This document shows, piece by piece, positions 1 through 12,500 of a stretch of 64,000 nt of DNA. The notes beneath the pieces are model-generated. The model was not told the DNA's origin and ran no database searches. It worked only from the letters and a program-made list of their open reading frames with translations. Each line of letters opens with the position of its first letter. Within the stretch, counting starts at the first letter, position 1. The stretch covers positions 320,001-384,000 of the forward strand of contig JAVLUZ010000346.1 in the NCBI GenBank assembly GCA_036768485.1, written 5' to 3'. The position numbers and the translations under genes are program-made. The DNA comes from Mermis nigrescens. Its lineage: Eukaryota; Nematoda; Enoplea; Mermithida; Mermithidae.

Positions 1-271
1 CAAAACGAGAATTTTTCAAAACTATATCCTGTAAGGTCAGATTTACGAATCTGACTTTTAGTGTTCTTTACACCCAATAGTTGCATAAAGTTTATGCTGA
101 AAGGCTCTGATCTGCCTAAATAAGGTAAGGTTGTCTAGTTCAAAAAGGTAATGCTAATGTTCAGAGCAATATTGTTCCGCGTTCTTGGACTCTCATTACT
201 GTAGCTTGTTATTGCATGTGTTTACTGACTGATTTACTCAAATCATGCTATTACAAGCAGGGTACTAGCAA
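1..271. other. Unassigned sequence
   Basis: AT-rich with no ORF, splice-bounded exon or recognised repeat. Confidence 0.5.
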
Positions 272-363
272 AGAAAAATGCTCTGGTGGAACAAAAAAGA
301 CGAATGTATTTAGGATTACGGATTATTAATGATGTAAAAAGAGGGGACTAGGAAAAAACTACC

Positions 364-471
<108 letters not shown>

Positions 472-760
472 TGAAGTCGCAAAAATCTCTTAAAAATCAG
501 ACTTTCTTTAAGCAACGCAAAAAATCGAAGTATATTCCGTGGCGTCTGAAGAAATGTAACCTTTAAATAATTTTCAACGCTTCACATATATAAGAGTGTA
601 TAAACATAGAAGCGACTGATCATGAAAGAATAGTTTTGAAAAATGAGCTTGCTAAGCGAGAGTTTTAAACTAAGAGGAGCTTGAAGTTTAAACCTACCTT
701 TAAATTATAAAGATAATAATAAAAGATTTAAAGCTTTAAGAAAAAGGAAAATGTGGTAAA

Positions 761-1483
761 TTAAAACAAATTTAGATGATATGATGAAACATTATTGTTG
801 AGAATGGGACGATCACGCGCTATGTATAATGACTCCTTGATTAAAAGATTAAAAGAGTTGGATGCTCGACTGATAACCTTGAAGCAATCTGATGTAATTG
901 GATGATTGCTATTTGAGATATGTTTGTGAATAGCAGATAAACTATCACCCTGAATTGGCTTTCCTGTAGCAAATGAGATGCCAGTATGCTCTGCCATTCT
1001 ACTCCCAAAGTTTCGGCGAGTTTCACCGATGTAACTAGCCATACAGCTAGAACACGTATGCTTATATACTAATTTTGAGAGTAGCTTAGCAGGTACAGCA
1101 TCCTTGTTCTTGAAAAAACGGCTGATACACATGACAGGTTTGTAAACAAACCTTACTCTAATCTGAGGGTAAAATGCAGATATAACCTTTAGAATTCTGC
1201 TGCGTACATTGTAGCCATGCACACCAGTGTAAGGCAAAACAAGAGAATAGCATAGTTTATCACATCCGAATTTTATGTCATCACTCTTACTATAAACTTT
1301 TGTCATAAAGTCTGATATGACCTTATCAATCAAGCTAAGCGGACACTCATTTTGCAGTAGAGTCTGCTTCAGCTTGTCAATATCAGAGACAAAAGTCTGA
1401 TATGAGTTACAAATCATGTGAATACGACTCACAAGTGTCTTTATTAAACCAACTTTATAGGCAAAAGGAGTGAAGCTAGACAA
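761..1483 (-). pseudogene. C-terminal part of Penelope-like polymerase with GIY-YIG endonuclease
   Basis: An open frame of 240 codons. Its middle reads LVYKHTCSSCMASYIGETRR and then MAEH, the GIY-YIG nuclease pattern (VYxxxCxxCxxxYIGxTxR...LxxH) found after the reverse transcriptase of Penelope-like elements. The upstream stretch resembles the RT-to-nuclease linker. No RT catalytic motif is present upstream within the repeats, so this is a 5'-truncated copy and not a full gene. Confidence 0.78.
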
Positions 1484-2082
1484 TTTGGCAAAAGGTCAGA
1501 AAATGTAGGTTTCTGATATGATGATGTGACAATATAGCTACTGCATAGCTAACTTGCTGCTTTTTCAATCGTCTTTTGTTCAATAATTTCTTTCAATATG
1601 CAGGCCGCTTAATATAAATACTTCGATTGTTTTGCATTGCTAGAGAGAAAGTCTGATTTTTAACAGATCTTGCGACTTTAGACATGTACATAGGTAGCTT
1701 TTTCATAGTCCCCTCCTTTTACATCCTTAATAATCCGTAATCTGAAGTATATTCTAAGTTCCATCGGAGCATTTTTCGTTTGATAGATAGGTACATATTT
1801 ATGGGCGGACGATTGATTGTGACTCTCGGCGGAAATTCGCGTTATTTTGAATACTTTTTGCCATATTTGGCCTGAAATTGTAGGTCATTCATTCCTCCTA
1901 AATATATTCGGGATTCCATTCCAACCGAAATTTTGAGTCGTATGTCTGGAATAGTCTATCTAATTTTTCTATTTTAAACGCAAAAAACGTTTAAAAGTGA
2001 CTTTAAACTAGCAATTTTTCCTTCAAAAGATCTAGTGTAAAAAATTTGTTTTGGGCTTGGAGTGTGGCCGCCTCCCTGTCAC

Positions 2083-2286
2083 CATACGTGGGCAGCAAGG
2101 AAATTCTCGGGGGTTCTCGCAAGATTTTCAAAGGTAAAAAAATGGCCTTAAAAATAGTGGTAGGGCGAAAAGACACCATTTTTCGACGTTTCTCATCGAG
2201 CACTATCCATTGGCATCAAAAAATTGCGAAAAAAAAACGAAAAAAATCAAAAATTGATTTCTCGAACCCCTTTACGCCCAAGTGTG
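2083..2286 (+). mobile_element. Family-A MITE (hAT-like), 8-bp TSD CCTGTCAC
   Basis: Begins CATACGTGGGCAGCA and ends CGCCCAAGTGTG. The direct repeat CCTGTCAC sits at 2075-2082 and 2287-2294. Non-coding; the frames across it are incidental. Confidence 0.88.
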
Positions 2287-2589
2287 CCTGTCACCCTGTC
2301 TTACACGGTTGAACGATGCATGGTCTAAATTTGAATGTAACACTGTTTCGAATCATTGCAGTGTAAAGGTCGTAATTAGGTCAGGACAGAAAAAATTTTT
2401 GAACAAATATTTCAATTTTAAATCCATTGCTCACATATCTTCATTGAAATAATACTAATTTAATTTTCCTAAAATTTATATATCACATATTTTTTCCTGA
2501 ATTCGCATATTAATGCACTTTATTTCAAGCTTGTATGCGTATTTATTTTTATTTATCTAACATTTCATGTAATTTTTATTGGTTTAATT

Positions 2590-3860
2590 GAAAGATTGAC
2601 AGTGTAAAGCAAAAATTTGTGGACCTTATAATTTCAGTGTTAAGAATGTCAGCGCATAGTTCTGGTTCCTTTCTAATTCGTAATGTGCGTGCATATGCGC
2701 ATAATTTTTCGACAAAATTATTGTGTGTTAACTTATTTAATGTACCGAATTTCGATCTTAAGTGATAGTGTAACATTCGCTGTGTAAGCTTTAAAGTAGA
2801 TTTTTAAAATTTGATATATTTTACGCATATGTTGTATGTATACACATACATACTTATTCCACATTGCGCACAATTTTACTCGATCCTCAACTAGTGAAAT
2901 TAAATTTGGGATTTGGCCAGGATCAAACTGATTTAGTTTACTCAAAATTTTCATTTAAATATTTACGGATATAATTTAATTTTTAGATTTATATTTAATA
3001 ATTTGCAAATGCTTTTGCTGTATATTTACAGTGGGGAACGAATATGAGCGACATGGGCGATTCTCTGCTCAGTTTGTTCGATTAAAGCGCCCGGGTACAT
3101 AATTTTGTTGATTTATACTAATATTAATTTTTATGTGTAAAGTAAAGTTTTTAAGTATCTAGTAACTCGAGCGTGAAGGATTTTAAAGAGTGGTCGATTG
3201 AACCTAGTTCATTTTCATTTGGATTCAAATTTGGAAATTGAGTGCGTAATGCGCATATTTTTTCGATAAAGTAATGATGTAAAGCAGATGAATTTAATTT
3301 GCGGATCATATTGTAAAGTAAAAATTTATTCGCCTCAAAACTTGTGTGTAAAGACTGTTAGCGCATAACTGTGTTCTATTTATGTATATTTTGACTATAT
3401 TGTAAAATTGCGAACTGAATGCGCATTGTGTTGTCGGTTTAATAATGTTGTAGTCATTAAATTTAGAGCTTACTTCTGGTGTAAAGTAAAAATTTGTCAA
3501 CCTGTAAAGTAAGTTGTGAAGAATCTTAGCGCATAATTGTGTTTCTTCCCAATTTGGCTCTAATTTGATATTGTGAGCATATGTCATGCGCATTATTTTT
3601 TTCTATTAAATAATGTTAAATCAATGAATTTTAATTTTGACTTACGGTGTAAAGTAAAAATTTGTTAATCTCTTCAAAGTCGACAAGGATGTAAAGAATG
3701 TTAGCATATAATTGTTCTCTCCGTTTTGGCTCTGTTCTGAAATTGTGAGAGTAATACGCATTTTTTGATTAAATGATTGAGCAAGGCTTTAAAATGCGTC
3801 CGAGTTCAATGTAAAGCGACAGTATGACATTTAAAATTATGCGGTGTAAAGTTTAGCGCG
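2590..3860. repeat. Degenerate tandem array, unit about 170-190 bp, containing GTGTAAAG and TTAGCGCATA
   Basis: Each unit carries GTGTAAAG(T/C)AAAAATTTGT, then about 50 bp later TTAGCGCATA or a variant, then a TATGCGCAT-TTTTTCGA-type segment. Units are seen near 2595, 3310, 3478, 3648 and 3844, with decay between. Non-coding. Confidence 0.7.
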
Positions 3861-4631
3861 ATTTCGTAATAATAATAATAAGCTGAAGCAGGACGATGTT
3901 ACATATTTATTAATTTGTTATTAATTTAATCGTTTTTATTTATATTACTCTGCGTACTGAAGCAATTTCATTTTTTTTAAAATTTATCATCGATTACCAC
4001 GTGTTATTTTGCTGTGTAAACCATATTTTAAATGCCTTTGTAAAGTGTCATTGAAGTTCTCGTATAGTTTAAAGCTGATTAAGATTGATAATTGGCATGA
4101 AAGATTAATAATAGAATATCAACGTAAAATTTGAAAAGTATTAGTCTTTGTTTTAAGTTTACACAGCTGATTGTTTTGACAAACAATTTTTTCTATTTTG
4201 CAGCAATTTCTTTGTTCTGGTTCGAGCGCCGGCGTCGTTCGTTTTTGTTTTCTCCGTTGAACACTTTGTTCTGTTTTATCATATTGCTGTTATTTGTTTT
4301 TGTTCGTTTTTTCGCTTTATTGTCGCTCTTTCATGTATTTTATTCGTTATTGTCACAGCATTTATTGTTATGTTTTCGTTATTGTTGGTTTTATTTAGTA
4401 AATCCGAGCACATTAATTGATTTGCATTAAGTGTATGTAAGTTACTTTCACGTTCATCGAGCTCCGAACTACTTTCACTCTTCTTTCTGCTCGCAAACCC
4501 GTAGGTTTCATGCTTCATCTCTAAATGAAGTTGCGCTATTTCTTTTTTGGTTGAGCAGTGGTTTGGCTCGCGCATGCGAACGAACACTAGCCAGTGGCGC
4601 AGCATTCAAACTGCCCATTAGGGCTCTTCAC

Positions 4632-4875
4632 CACACCTGGGCGTGGGGTGTATGCACCCCACCCCGAGAAGCCAAAATACCCCTCTCTCCAGAAATCAAG
4701 ATACCCGCAAGAATTCAATTTTTAAAAATTGTTTTCGTTCTTTTCGCAATATTTTAATGCCAATAGATAGTGCTCGATGAGAAACGTCGGAAAATGGTGT
4801 TTTTTCGCCATACCACTACTTTTAAGGCAAATTTTTGACCTTAACCCCCCAGAATTTTCTTGCTGCCCACGTATG
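4632..4875 (-). mobile_element. Family-A MITE, TSD CTCTTCAC/CTTTTCAC
   Basis: Starts CACACCTGGGCGTGGGG and ends CTGCCCACGTATG. Flanking octamers differ by one base, indicating an older insertion. Confidence 0.85.
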
Positions 4876-5197
4876 CTTTTCACCACAGTAGCTAGACTTG
4901 GTATTCCATTATCGCTTTACGCCGCAGTAGCTTGGTTGATTAAATTAGATTTTACAGCCCAGTTTCTCATTCGTGCTAAGTTCGCTGTACATTCTACTTT
5001 AATTTTCGACTTAAAGATTCGAAAACGTGACAAATAAATAGTTTTTAGGCGCAATAATTGTTCGCTTGGCTCTATCTGCTGGGATTGGAAAATATACGAG
5101 TGTAATTGAGAAGTCTACAAACTGCAAAGGCGCAAAAGCTGTTAATAGCACATCCGAACAGCGAAACGAACTGACGGGAAAAGCGCATGAGCTATAG

Positions 5198-5667
5198 TCT
5201 GTTTCATTTAACTTTGAGGTTTTTGAAAAAATTTATTGCGCCTACAAAATTTTTAACGCCATTGTTGTGATGTTCTACAGTATATCGATCTACAGTGAGA
5301 CGCTTGCCACTGCTAAGCATACGTGGGCAGCAAGAAAATTCTGGGGAAGGGGGGTGCAAGATTTTTGAAGGTCAAAAAATGGTCTTAAAAATGGTGGTAT
5401 GGCGATAAAAACATCATTTTTCGACGTTTCTCATCAAGCACTATCCATTGGCATCAAAAAATTGCGGAAAAAACGAAAAAAAATTTCAAAAATTGAATTC
5501 TGGGGGGTATTTTGATTTCTGGGGGTATTTTGGTTTCTGGGGGTGCATACCCCCACGCCCAGGTGTGCTGCTAAGCCGCATTTCTGCATCAAAGTTTTAA
5601 ATCACTTTTGTAGTCTGATTTATGCAGATCAAATTCGAACAAAAACCTCAAAGTTAAATGAAACAGA
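5198..5667. mobile_element. Inverted-repeat element, interrupted by a family-A MITE
   Basis: 28-bp perfect inverted ends, starting TCTGTTTCATTTAACTTTGA at 5198 and mirrored at 5640-5667. The interior is mostly the nested MITE 5318-5567. No coding content. Confidence 0.7.
5318..5567 (+). mobile_element. Family-A MITE, perfect TSD CTGCTAAG
   Basis: CATACGTGGGCAGCAAG at the left and CGCCCAGGTGTG at the right. CTGCTAAG is duplicated at 5310-5317 and 5568-5575. This is the cleanest family-A copy and defines the family ends. Confidence 0.93.
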
Positions 5668-6456
5668 ATCGATGAATGTGTATGAGCACCGCACTTACAC
5701 GAGCAAGGAAGATTTTTCGAAAGTTCAGATGTCGAGAACTCACGTGGACGTGGATGGCGTTTGTACCCCTCAGAAATTGAAATACCCCCTGCAGATCCCA
5801 CAGAATTCAATTTTTAGTAACATTTTCAGCAATTTACCCCATACTGACCCCGCACAATTCCCATGCTGTAGATGCGAGTTAGCAGAAAAAATTCTTTGGG
5901 GCGGAGCGAAGGGTCAAATTTGCTGAATAAAGCACCCAAAATTCGAATCTGGAGGGTGCGTCGGTTTTTCGGAGTCATACAGACTGCAAGGGCCCAGCTA
6001 GACGCTCTGTGAATCACCTACATACCGTACCGAAGTCTACTCTGTTTAAGCTTTAGTCTTTCGACCTAATTTCCGATGTTATAAATCAACTTTTTCTTCT
6101 CTGTCACATTTGAGGTGAACCAACCACATCTTGGCAAAAATTCACGAAAGGTAACTAAGTGGTCATGTGGAACCGAGAATAAAAATTAAAAAATCAATCA
6201 GGAATTAAGGCGTTACGAAATTCAAAAAATTAATTGCGAGTAAATAAATCAAGGATTGAATTAAATAAAATAACGAATCGCAGTAGTAAAATCACATGAA
6301 AAAATTTAAGGTAGCACTTTACTTAGACTTTGATTGTCGAGTTCCGCTTGATATTTGTATTTTTACCTTGTACATAGCAATCATCATTTAATCCGAAAGA
6401 ACAACGAGAAAAATAAATTATGTATAAACAAAGCAAATTACAGAAAATCGATAAAA

Positions 6457-6537
6457 TCAACGGCCTTGTTGTTGAGCTTCCGGGCTCATCGCCCCTGACA
6501 ACATTACGATCACGACGACGGGAACGATATACATCCA
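6457..6537 (-). CDS. EMC10: EMC10 exon 8, membrane helix and stop
   Basis: Acceptor GATTTTTTCAG, then WMYIVPVVVIVMLSGAMSPE and AQQQGR, TGA. The WMYIVPVV helix is the EMC10 C-terminal membrane anchor (human WMYIIPVVLFLMMSGA). Confidence 0.97.
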   Translation of the reverse strand, partial: WMYIVPVVVIVMLSGAMSPEAQQQGR

Positions 6538-9500
6538 CTGAAAAAATCGTAAGCAAATTTGGCAATTTTACTTTACTCGAAACTTAGGCATGTTTGCCCT
6601 CGATTTTGATAAAAATGATTATAATTTCAAAGTAATCCATTCTGGAGTGTGTTGCTTCAACCTGTGAAACCCCAGAAAAGTGGTATAAAAACGTGCGCGT
6701 TTGTTTAAAATTGTAAACTAGTGTAAAAAAATGGAAAGTTGTGTGTAAAGTGGAAAATTTAGGGAAGAGGCAAATACGTTTACATCTAACTTCCAAATTT
6801 TGTGGTGTAAAAAAGTTACACTCCTATACACTGTTTCAAACGATAGTCAATCGTTCCCGCTATTAATTCTATTCGCAATCATTACTTTACAAAACTGACT
6901 TAAAAGCGTTACACTGGCATTAGTTTACATTGAGGAGAATTATCATCCTCTCATCTAATCTATTGCTTTAAACCGACTACGAAAAGCTACCGAATTGCAA
7001 GAGTGTAATATCTAAGCATTACAGGTGCAATATTCTGAATCGATATTTTAAAAAGCCCGACTTACATTATTCGCTTTACACTTCAAGAAGCTTTTTGCAG
7101 ATTAGTACAAAGAATCAATTAACGAAACTGATTTGCAAGACTTATACAGCAACGCGGCTTCGTAATCACAAGGCTCACAAAGGACTGATATTAGTGGTCG
7201 GTTTCAATTTAAAAATATTAGTTTAAACCACTTCTGTAATTAGTTTACACTCAAACTAAAACCGGAAAATTAAATAAAATCTGCTACAGCACATAAACGG
7301 ACGTACATATTTAGCGATGAAAGATCGGTTATCTCCTTGCTCCCCTTGCGCTTTTTCTTGCTTTTCACGCTCCAACTTTTGCAGATAGGCTTGCGTTTCT
7401 GGTCTGAACAACATACATATATGACGTTAATTATAAAGTCGAAAGAGATTTTAAAAAAGTAAAAAACAAACGTAAATAATTCAAAAGTGACAAAATTTAT
7501 TTATAAAAGTCATACATATAACACGGGGTTGGGGGAACACGCGGGCGTGGGGAGGGGGAAATGCACCCCCAGAAGGCCGAATACCCCCAAAATTCAATTT
7601 TTAAAATTTCTTTCGTTTTTTTGACGCCAATAGATAGTGAGCCGCGTTGAAAAATGGTGTTGTTCGCCATACTACCATTTTTAGGACCATTTTTCGACCT
7701 TTGAAGAATCTTGCACCCCCCATAATATTACTGCTGCCCACCTATAATTGGGATCTCCTCCACCCAAACTTGATCGTTCCCCACCCCACAAAGTCAGGAA
7801 ATTTTCGAACCCCATTTTTAGCGAAAACTTGCGTTTTTGACCATTTCGACTTATTTTCGCCGCCATTTTTGGCCGAAAAGTGGAGTCGTTTATCCTCTCT
7901 AAAATGGTCGCGAACAACCCACCCAAATATACGTTGGACGCGGGAACACATCCATTGATAAGTCATCCGACTTTATAAGGACGAAGGCCAAAATTCTGGG
8001 GTCTAAAGGCCCGAAAAAGTTCGCACAGGTCGAGAAAGAGGTCGAAAAGTTGTGGGCGAAAAATTCGTTTTTCGGCGTTCTTTATAAAATTTCATACTTG
8101 TTTAATATTATTTATATCATTTAATATTTTTACATTATTCTAATTATTTTTTTCATACGTTTTTCATATTTCATTAATTGGGTTCGAAAATTGGCAAATT
8201 GAAAAAAAAAACAATTCTACGACAATGTTCCTGATTCCCTGATTCCAACCAAACCCCCACGCTATGTAACTGCGTCCGACTATAAGTGGGCCGCAAGAAA
8301 ATTCTGAAGGGGAGGGGGAGGGGGGTCGAAATGGGTAAAATTGCCAAAAATGTAAGAATATAATTCCGGGGTCTACAGTTATCTGGGGGAAGGGGTTTCA
8401 ACTTCCAGGGGGTACAAACTCCCCCCCCCTACGTCCCTGTGTGCGTCCGACCAAACATTCGTAGGCAGGCTCCAAATTATGAAGTTTGGTGTTGAAAAAA
8501 TCTCAAGATCAGACGATAAAGGACCGAAAAATGGACGGCATTAGCAAAAACCCAATTTTTTAACGTTTCTCATCACAGCATCAAGAAATTACAGATAATT
8601 CCGAAAATATAAAATTCTGGGCTCTGCGGCACGCACCATATTCTGGATCCTAAATCAATGTACGAAAAATTGTCAAAAATTTTTGAACAAAAACTCGATT
8701 TTTCAACCGGTTTTAGGATTTTAATGGCAATTGTTCTATTAAAGATGCAATAAATCATAAAAAATACAAATGCGGGTCTTGTCCTCTATCAAAGCTTCAA
8801 CGCTAAAGCAACATGAAAATTTGAAACATAAAGTCTCATTCCGAAAATTCAAGTAATCAATCAGTCAACTAAAATTGGAATTTCGTACATAATAATCGAC
8901 AAATTTTAATTTGGATGTTTAAAACAAATTGATAATTTTGAGAGAAAAATTAGGCAAGCCTATTTTCAATCGAAGCTAAAGTCCCGATATTTTACGCACA
9001 TTATTACACAAGGACTACACCGAAAATCTGAGGGTCTAGGAGGGAGTGTAAACAATTTTCAAGGGTAAAAAAGTTGCCGAACAATTGATAGTAGGAACCA
9101 AAAATACCATTTTCATACGGTAATCACCATACGTGGGCAGCAAGAAAATTCTGGGGGGATGCAAGATTTTTTGAAGGTCACAAAATAGCCTTAAAAATAG
9201 TGGTAACTGGTATGGCGATAAAAACACCATTTTTCGACGTTTCTCATCAAGCACTATCCACTGCCATCAAAAAATTGCGAAAAAAACGAAAAATTTTTCA
9301 AAAATTGAATTCTGGGGGGTGGTATTTTGATTTCTGAGGTGGGGGGTATTTCAGTTTCTGGGGGGTGCATACCCCCTAAACCCCCACGCCCAGGTGTGGT
9401 AATCACTATTTAAAAAAACCGCTAAGAAAAAATTAAAAAATTAATTTCTGGGGCCTTCCAGATTATCTGTTCTAGCAAATTTTCAATAAGATACATACAT

Positions 9501-12500
9501 TTCAGTTTCAGAACCAATGAGCCTGAATTTCTTCTAAATTTCCAGAAACAGAGACAAACTTGCGCACATGTCGAGGAGAAGCTAAATTTTGAATTTAGAA
9601 AATTCAAAGTTCAACCTTAAATCGAGAAGGAAATATTTAAAACCTGGCACAAAACAATTACCTAATAATTTAATCGAAATCATTTCAAATTTGGTTGATT
9701 GAATTCTACTTAAGACTAAAATTAAAAATAACTGCGCTTGGAATATATCTAAGAATGAACAAGATCATTATCAAACTTTCTTTAATAAAAAAATTTCTAA
9801 ATTCGAAAATGTTTGTTTGAAACTTTTATGCGTACAATACAGTGAAAAATATAGATCTCTAAAGTTTCCGGATAAAGTCAGGACAAGTATTGAAAAGAAT
9901 AATAGGGTTGAGAACGGTCAAGGAAAGATTCGGTATATAAGCCGATACAAAAAAGAGTCGCGAAAAATAAAGTGTAAAGTACTTTAAACAATGTTCTTAC
10001 CACTGTTTTTTATTAACGCGGCGCCAAGAAAACCTGTCCTGCGCTAATGGGACATTTAGCACATTAGCGCCATGCGCAAAGGCTGTTTTGGATGAAAAAG
10101 TGGAAATTTAAATATTTTTACGACATTTTTGAAGGAAGTTTTTCAAATTTTTCGGCGTTTCGCGCCGAATCTTTAAAATGTATTACTTCTGTCTTAACAT
10201 CACTATTTTTTTATTTTGTTATCAGTGAACACATGTGGGCGTGGGGGCAGGGAGGTTGGGAGGTACGCACCCCTCCAGAAGGTCGAATAACCCTCCCCCA
10301 GAATTCAATTTTCGCAAATGTTTGTTTTTTCGCAATATTTGATACCAATGGACAGTGCTCGATGAGAAACGTTGAAAAATGGCGTTTTTTCACCAAAACC
10401 ACAATTTTTAAGACCATTCTTTGACCTTTGAAAAATCTTGCACTCCCAGGATTTTGATTCTGCCCAGTGCTCACCATACGTGGGCAGCACCAAAATTCTG
10501 GGAAGGGGGGTGAAAAATTTTTCAAAGGTCAAAAAATGGCCTTAAAATGGTGGTATGGCGAAAAACACCACTTTTCAACATTTCTCATCGAGCACTATCC
10601 ATTGGCATCAAAAGATTACGAAAAAAACAAAAAAATTTCAAAAATTGAATTCTGGGGGAGATGGGGATTTTGATTTCTGGGGGGGAGTATTTTGGTTTCT
10701 CGGGAGAGGGGTGCATACCTCTCCCCCAACCCCCCCCCCCCTACGCCCAGCCTGTGTCAGCGAGTACTTACCTGCTTTAGCAACTTTGCAGAAAGGGAAA
10801 CCATGTTTTGTGGCGCTCTGCGCCGGATTGATTGTTTTCATATTATATTTATCTTCTAAACAGCCTAACCTTGAGTAGACAAGGAAAACGTGCCAAAATT
10901 TTTTCTTGCTCTGCTGCGTCTAGTTATTGAGTTCGCGGATTGTTGTTTTCGCAATACACGATAATTTAGTGCAAAGATAGCTTGAAGAAATCACTCAGTC
11001 TAGCACGGAACGCATAAGGAGAAATCAGTCGCGTACAAGGATAGCTTTAAGATTAGATATTTTTGTTCGAGTTGAAAGCGGTGACAATTTTTTTTAAAAA
11101 TTTTTTTCAAAATTTATCGTCAACAGCGTATAGAGCTCATTGAAAAACGCTCAAAAATACCCTTATTCTTGCCTATCTCCTAACAGTACTACGTTTTTTT
11201 GGGGTGCGCCAATGAGAGACTGCGCGCAAATGATCTATCCTGGCCGTTGGCGGCCGCGCAAATGGGGTGGCGCTAAAAAACACAGGTTCTCACCACATAT
11301 GGGCGTGGAAAGGGGATTTGAGAGGTGAGCACCACACCTGGGCGTGGGGGTTCGGGGGTATACCCCCACCCCCGAGAAACCAAAATACCCCCCCCAGAAT
11401 TCAATTTTTAAAATCTTTTTCGTTTTTTATCCGCAATTTTTTGATGCTAATAGATAGTGCTCAATGAGAAACGTCGAAAAATGGTGTTTTTTCGCCATAC
11501 CACCACTTTTAAGGCCATTTTTTGACCATTGAAAAGTCTTGCACTCCCAGAATTTTCTTGCTGCCCACGTATGGTCAGCACCCCCTCCCAGAAGGCCCAA
11601 CACCCCACAAAAAACGAAATACTTAGGATTCAATTTTTGAAATTTTGTTCGTCTTTTCGCAATTTTTTGATGCCAATGGATAGTGCTCGACGAGAAACGT
11701 TCGAAAAAACGGTTTTTTTCGCCATGCCACAATTTTTTGACCTTTGGAAAATCTTGCAACCCCCCCAGAATTTTGGTGCTGCTTATGTATGTACGGTTCT
11801 TACACAGGTCCTTCAACGGGTTCCATGAAACGAACGGTTGTATTGAATTCGTCTTTCGCAATAGAAGTCAGCTCCAAATTTTGGCAACTTTTTTGCAAAT
11901 TGGGGGAGAACATTTGTTGAACCTTAGGGAAAATTTTTCGTTTAAAGTTTAATAGATAAGAATACTGCAATGCTTTCTTATACGCAGAGTATAAATAATG
12001 CGTGTAAGGGCTCAAAATTTTGGGTAGGGGTTCCCGGCTGCAGTCAGGAAGAAGGATAAATGACAGGGGCGGATTTAGAGGGGGGCGGGGGGGGATTTAG
12101 AGGGGGGCGCGAGGGGGCGGCCAGAATAGTGCGTAAAATTAAGGATTTTTGAGCGATTTTTAGCGATTTTCGGTTTTGAACGGTAATTTTTCCGCCCAAG
12201 TCAGGGTTCCACCGAATCCTCCCCCTTAGGAGTACCGCCCCCTTAAAAAAATCCTGGATTCGCCAATGATAAATGACCGCCGATTTCTGGCGAAAAATGA
12301 TGGCAAAAAAACAGCTAAAAATGACCAAAAAAGCGAGTTTTCGCCAAAAACAAATCGGAGGCGGGTTCGAAAATTTTCCGACTCTAGGGGCACGGGACGG
12401 ACGGCAGACGTTGTTTAGGGGACCCCTCCCCCGGTTAATGGCGTCGAAACATCTAATGGATTATTATGCCGCATTTTCATTATTATTAATCACCAAAATT

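Larger units (their letters stand above)
3861..6456. other. Spacer downstream of EMC10 with MITEs, no supported gene
   Basis: Outside the two elements listed below I found no exon with homology. A 108-codon minus frame at 4279-4605 has no recognisable domain. GTGTAAA-type motifs recur. Confidence 0.5.

Noticed and set aside
4279..4605. 108-residue minus-strand frame
   Set aside because: No recognisable domain, no matching exon neighbours, and an overlapping plus frame of similar length; cannot be supported as a gene.
10638..10880. Exon-like segment on the minus strand (acceptor GGCTGTTTAG, donor GCAG|GTAAGT)
   Set aside because: Good-looking splice sites, but the phases cannot fit between EMC10 exons 6 and 7, which already join cleanly, and the peptide has no known match.
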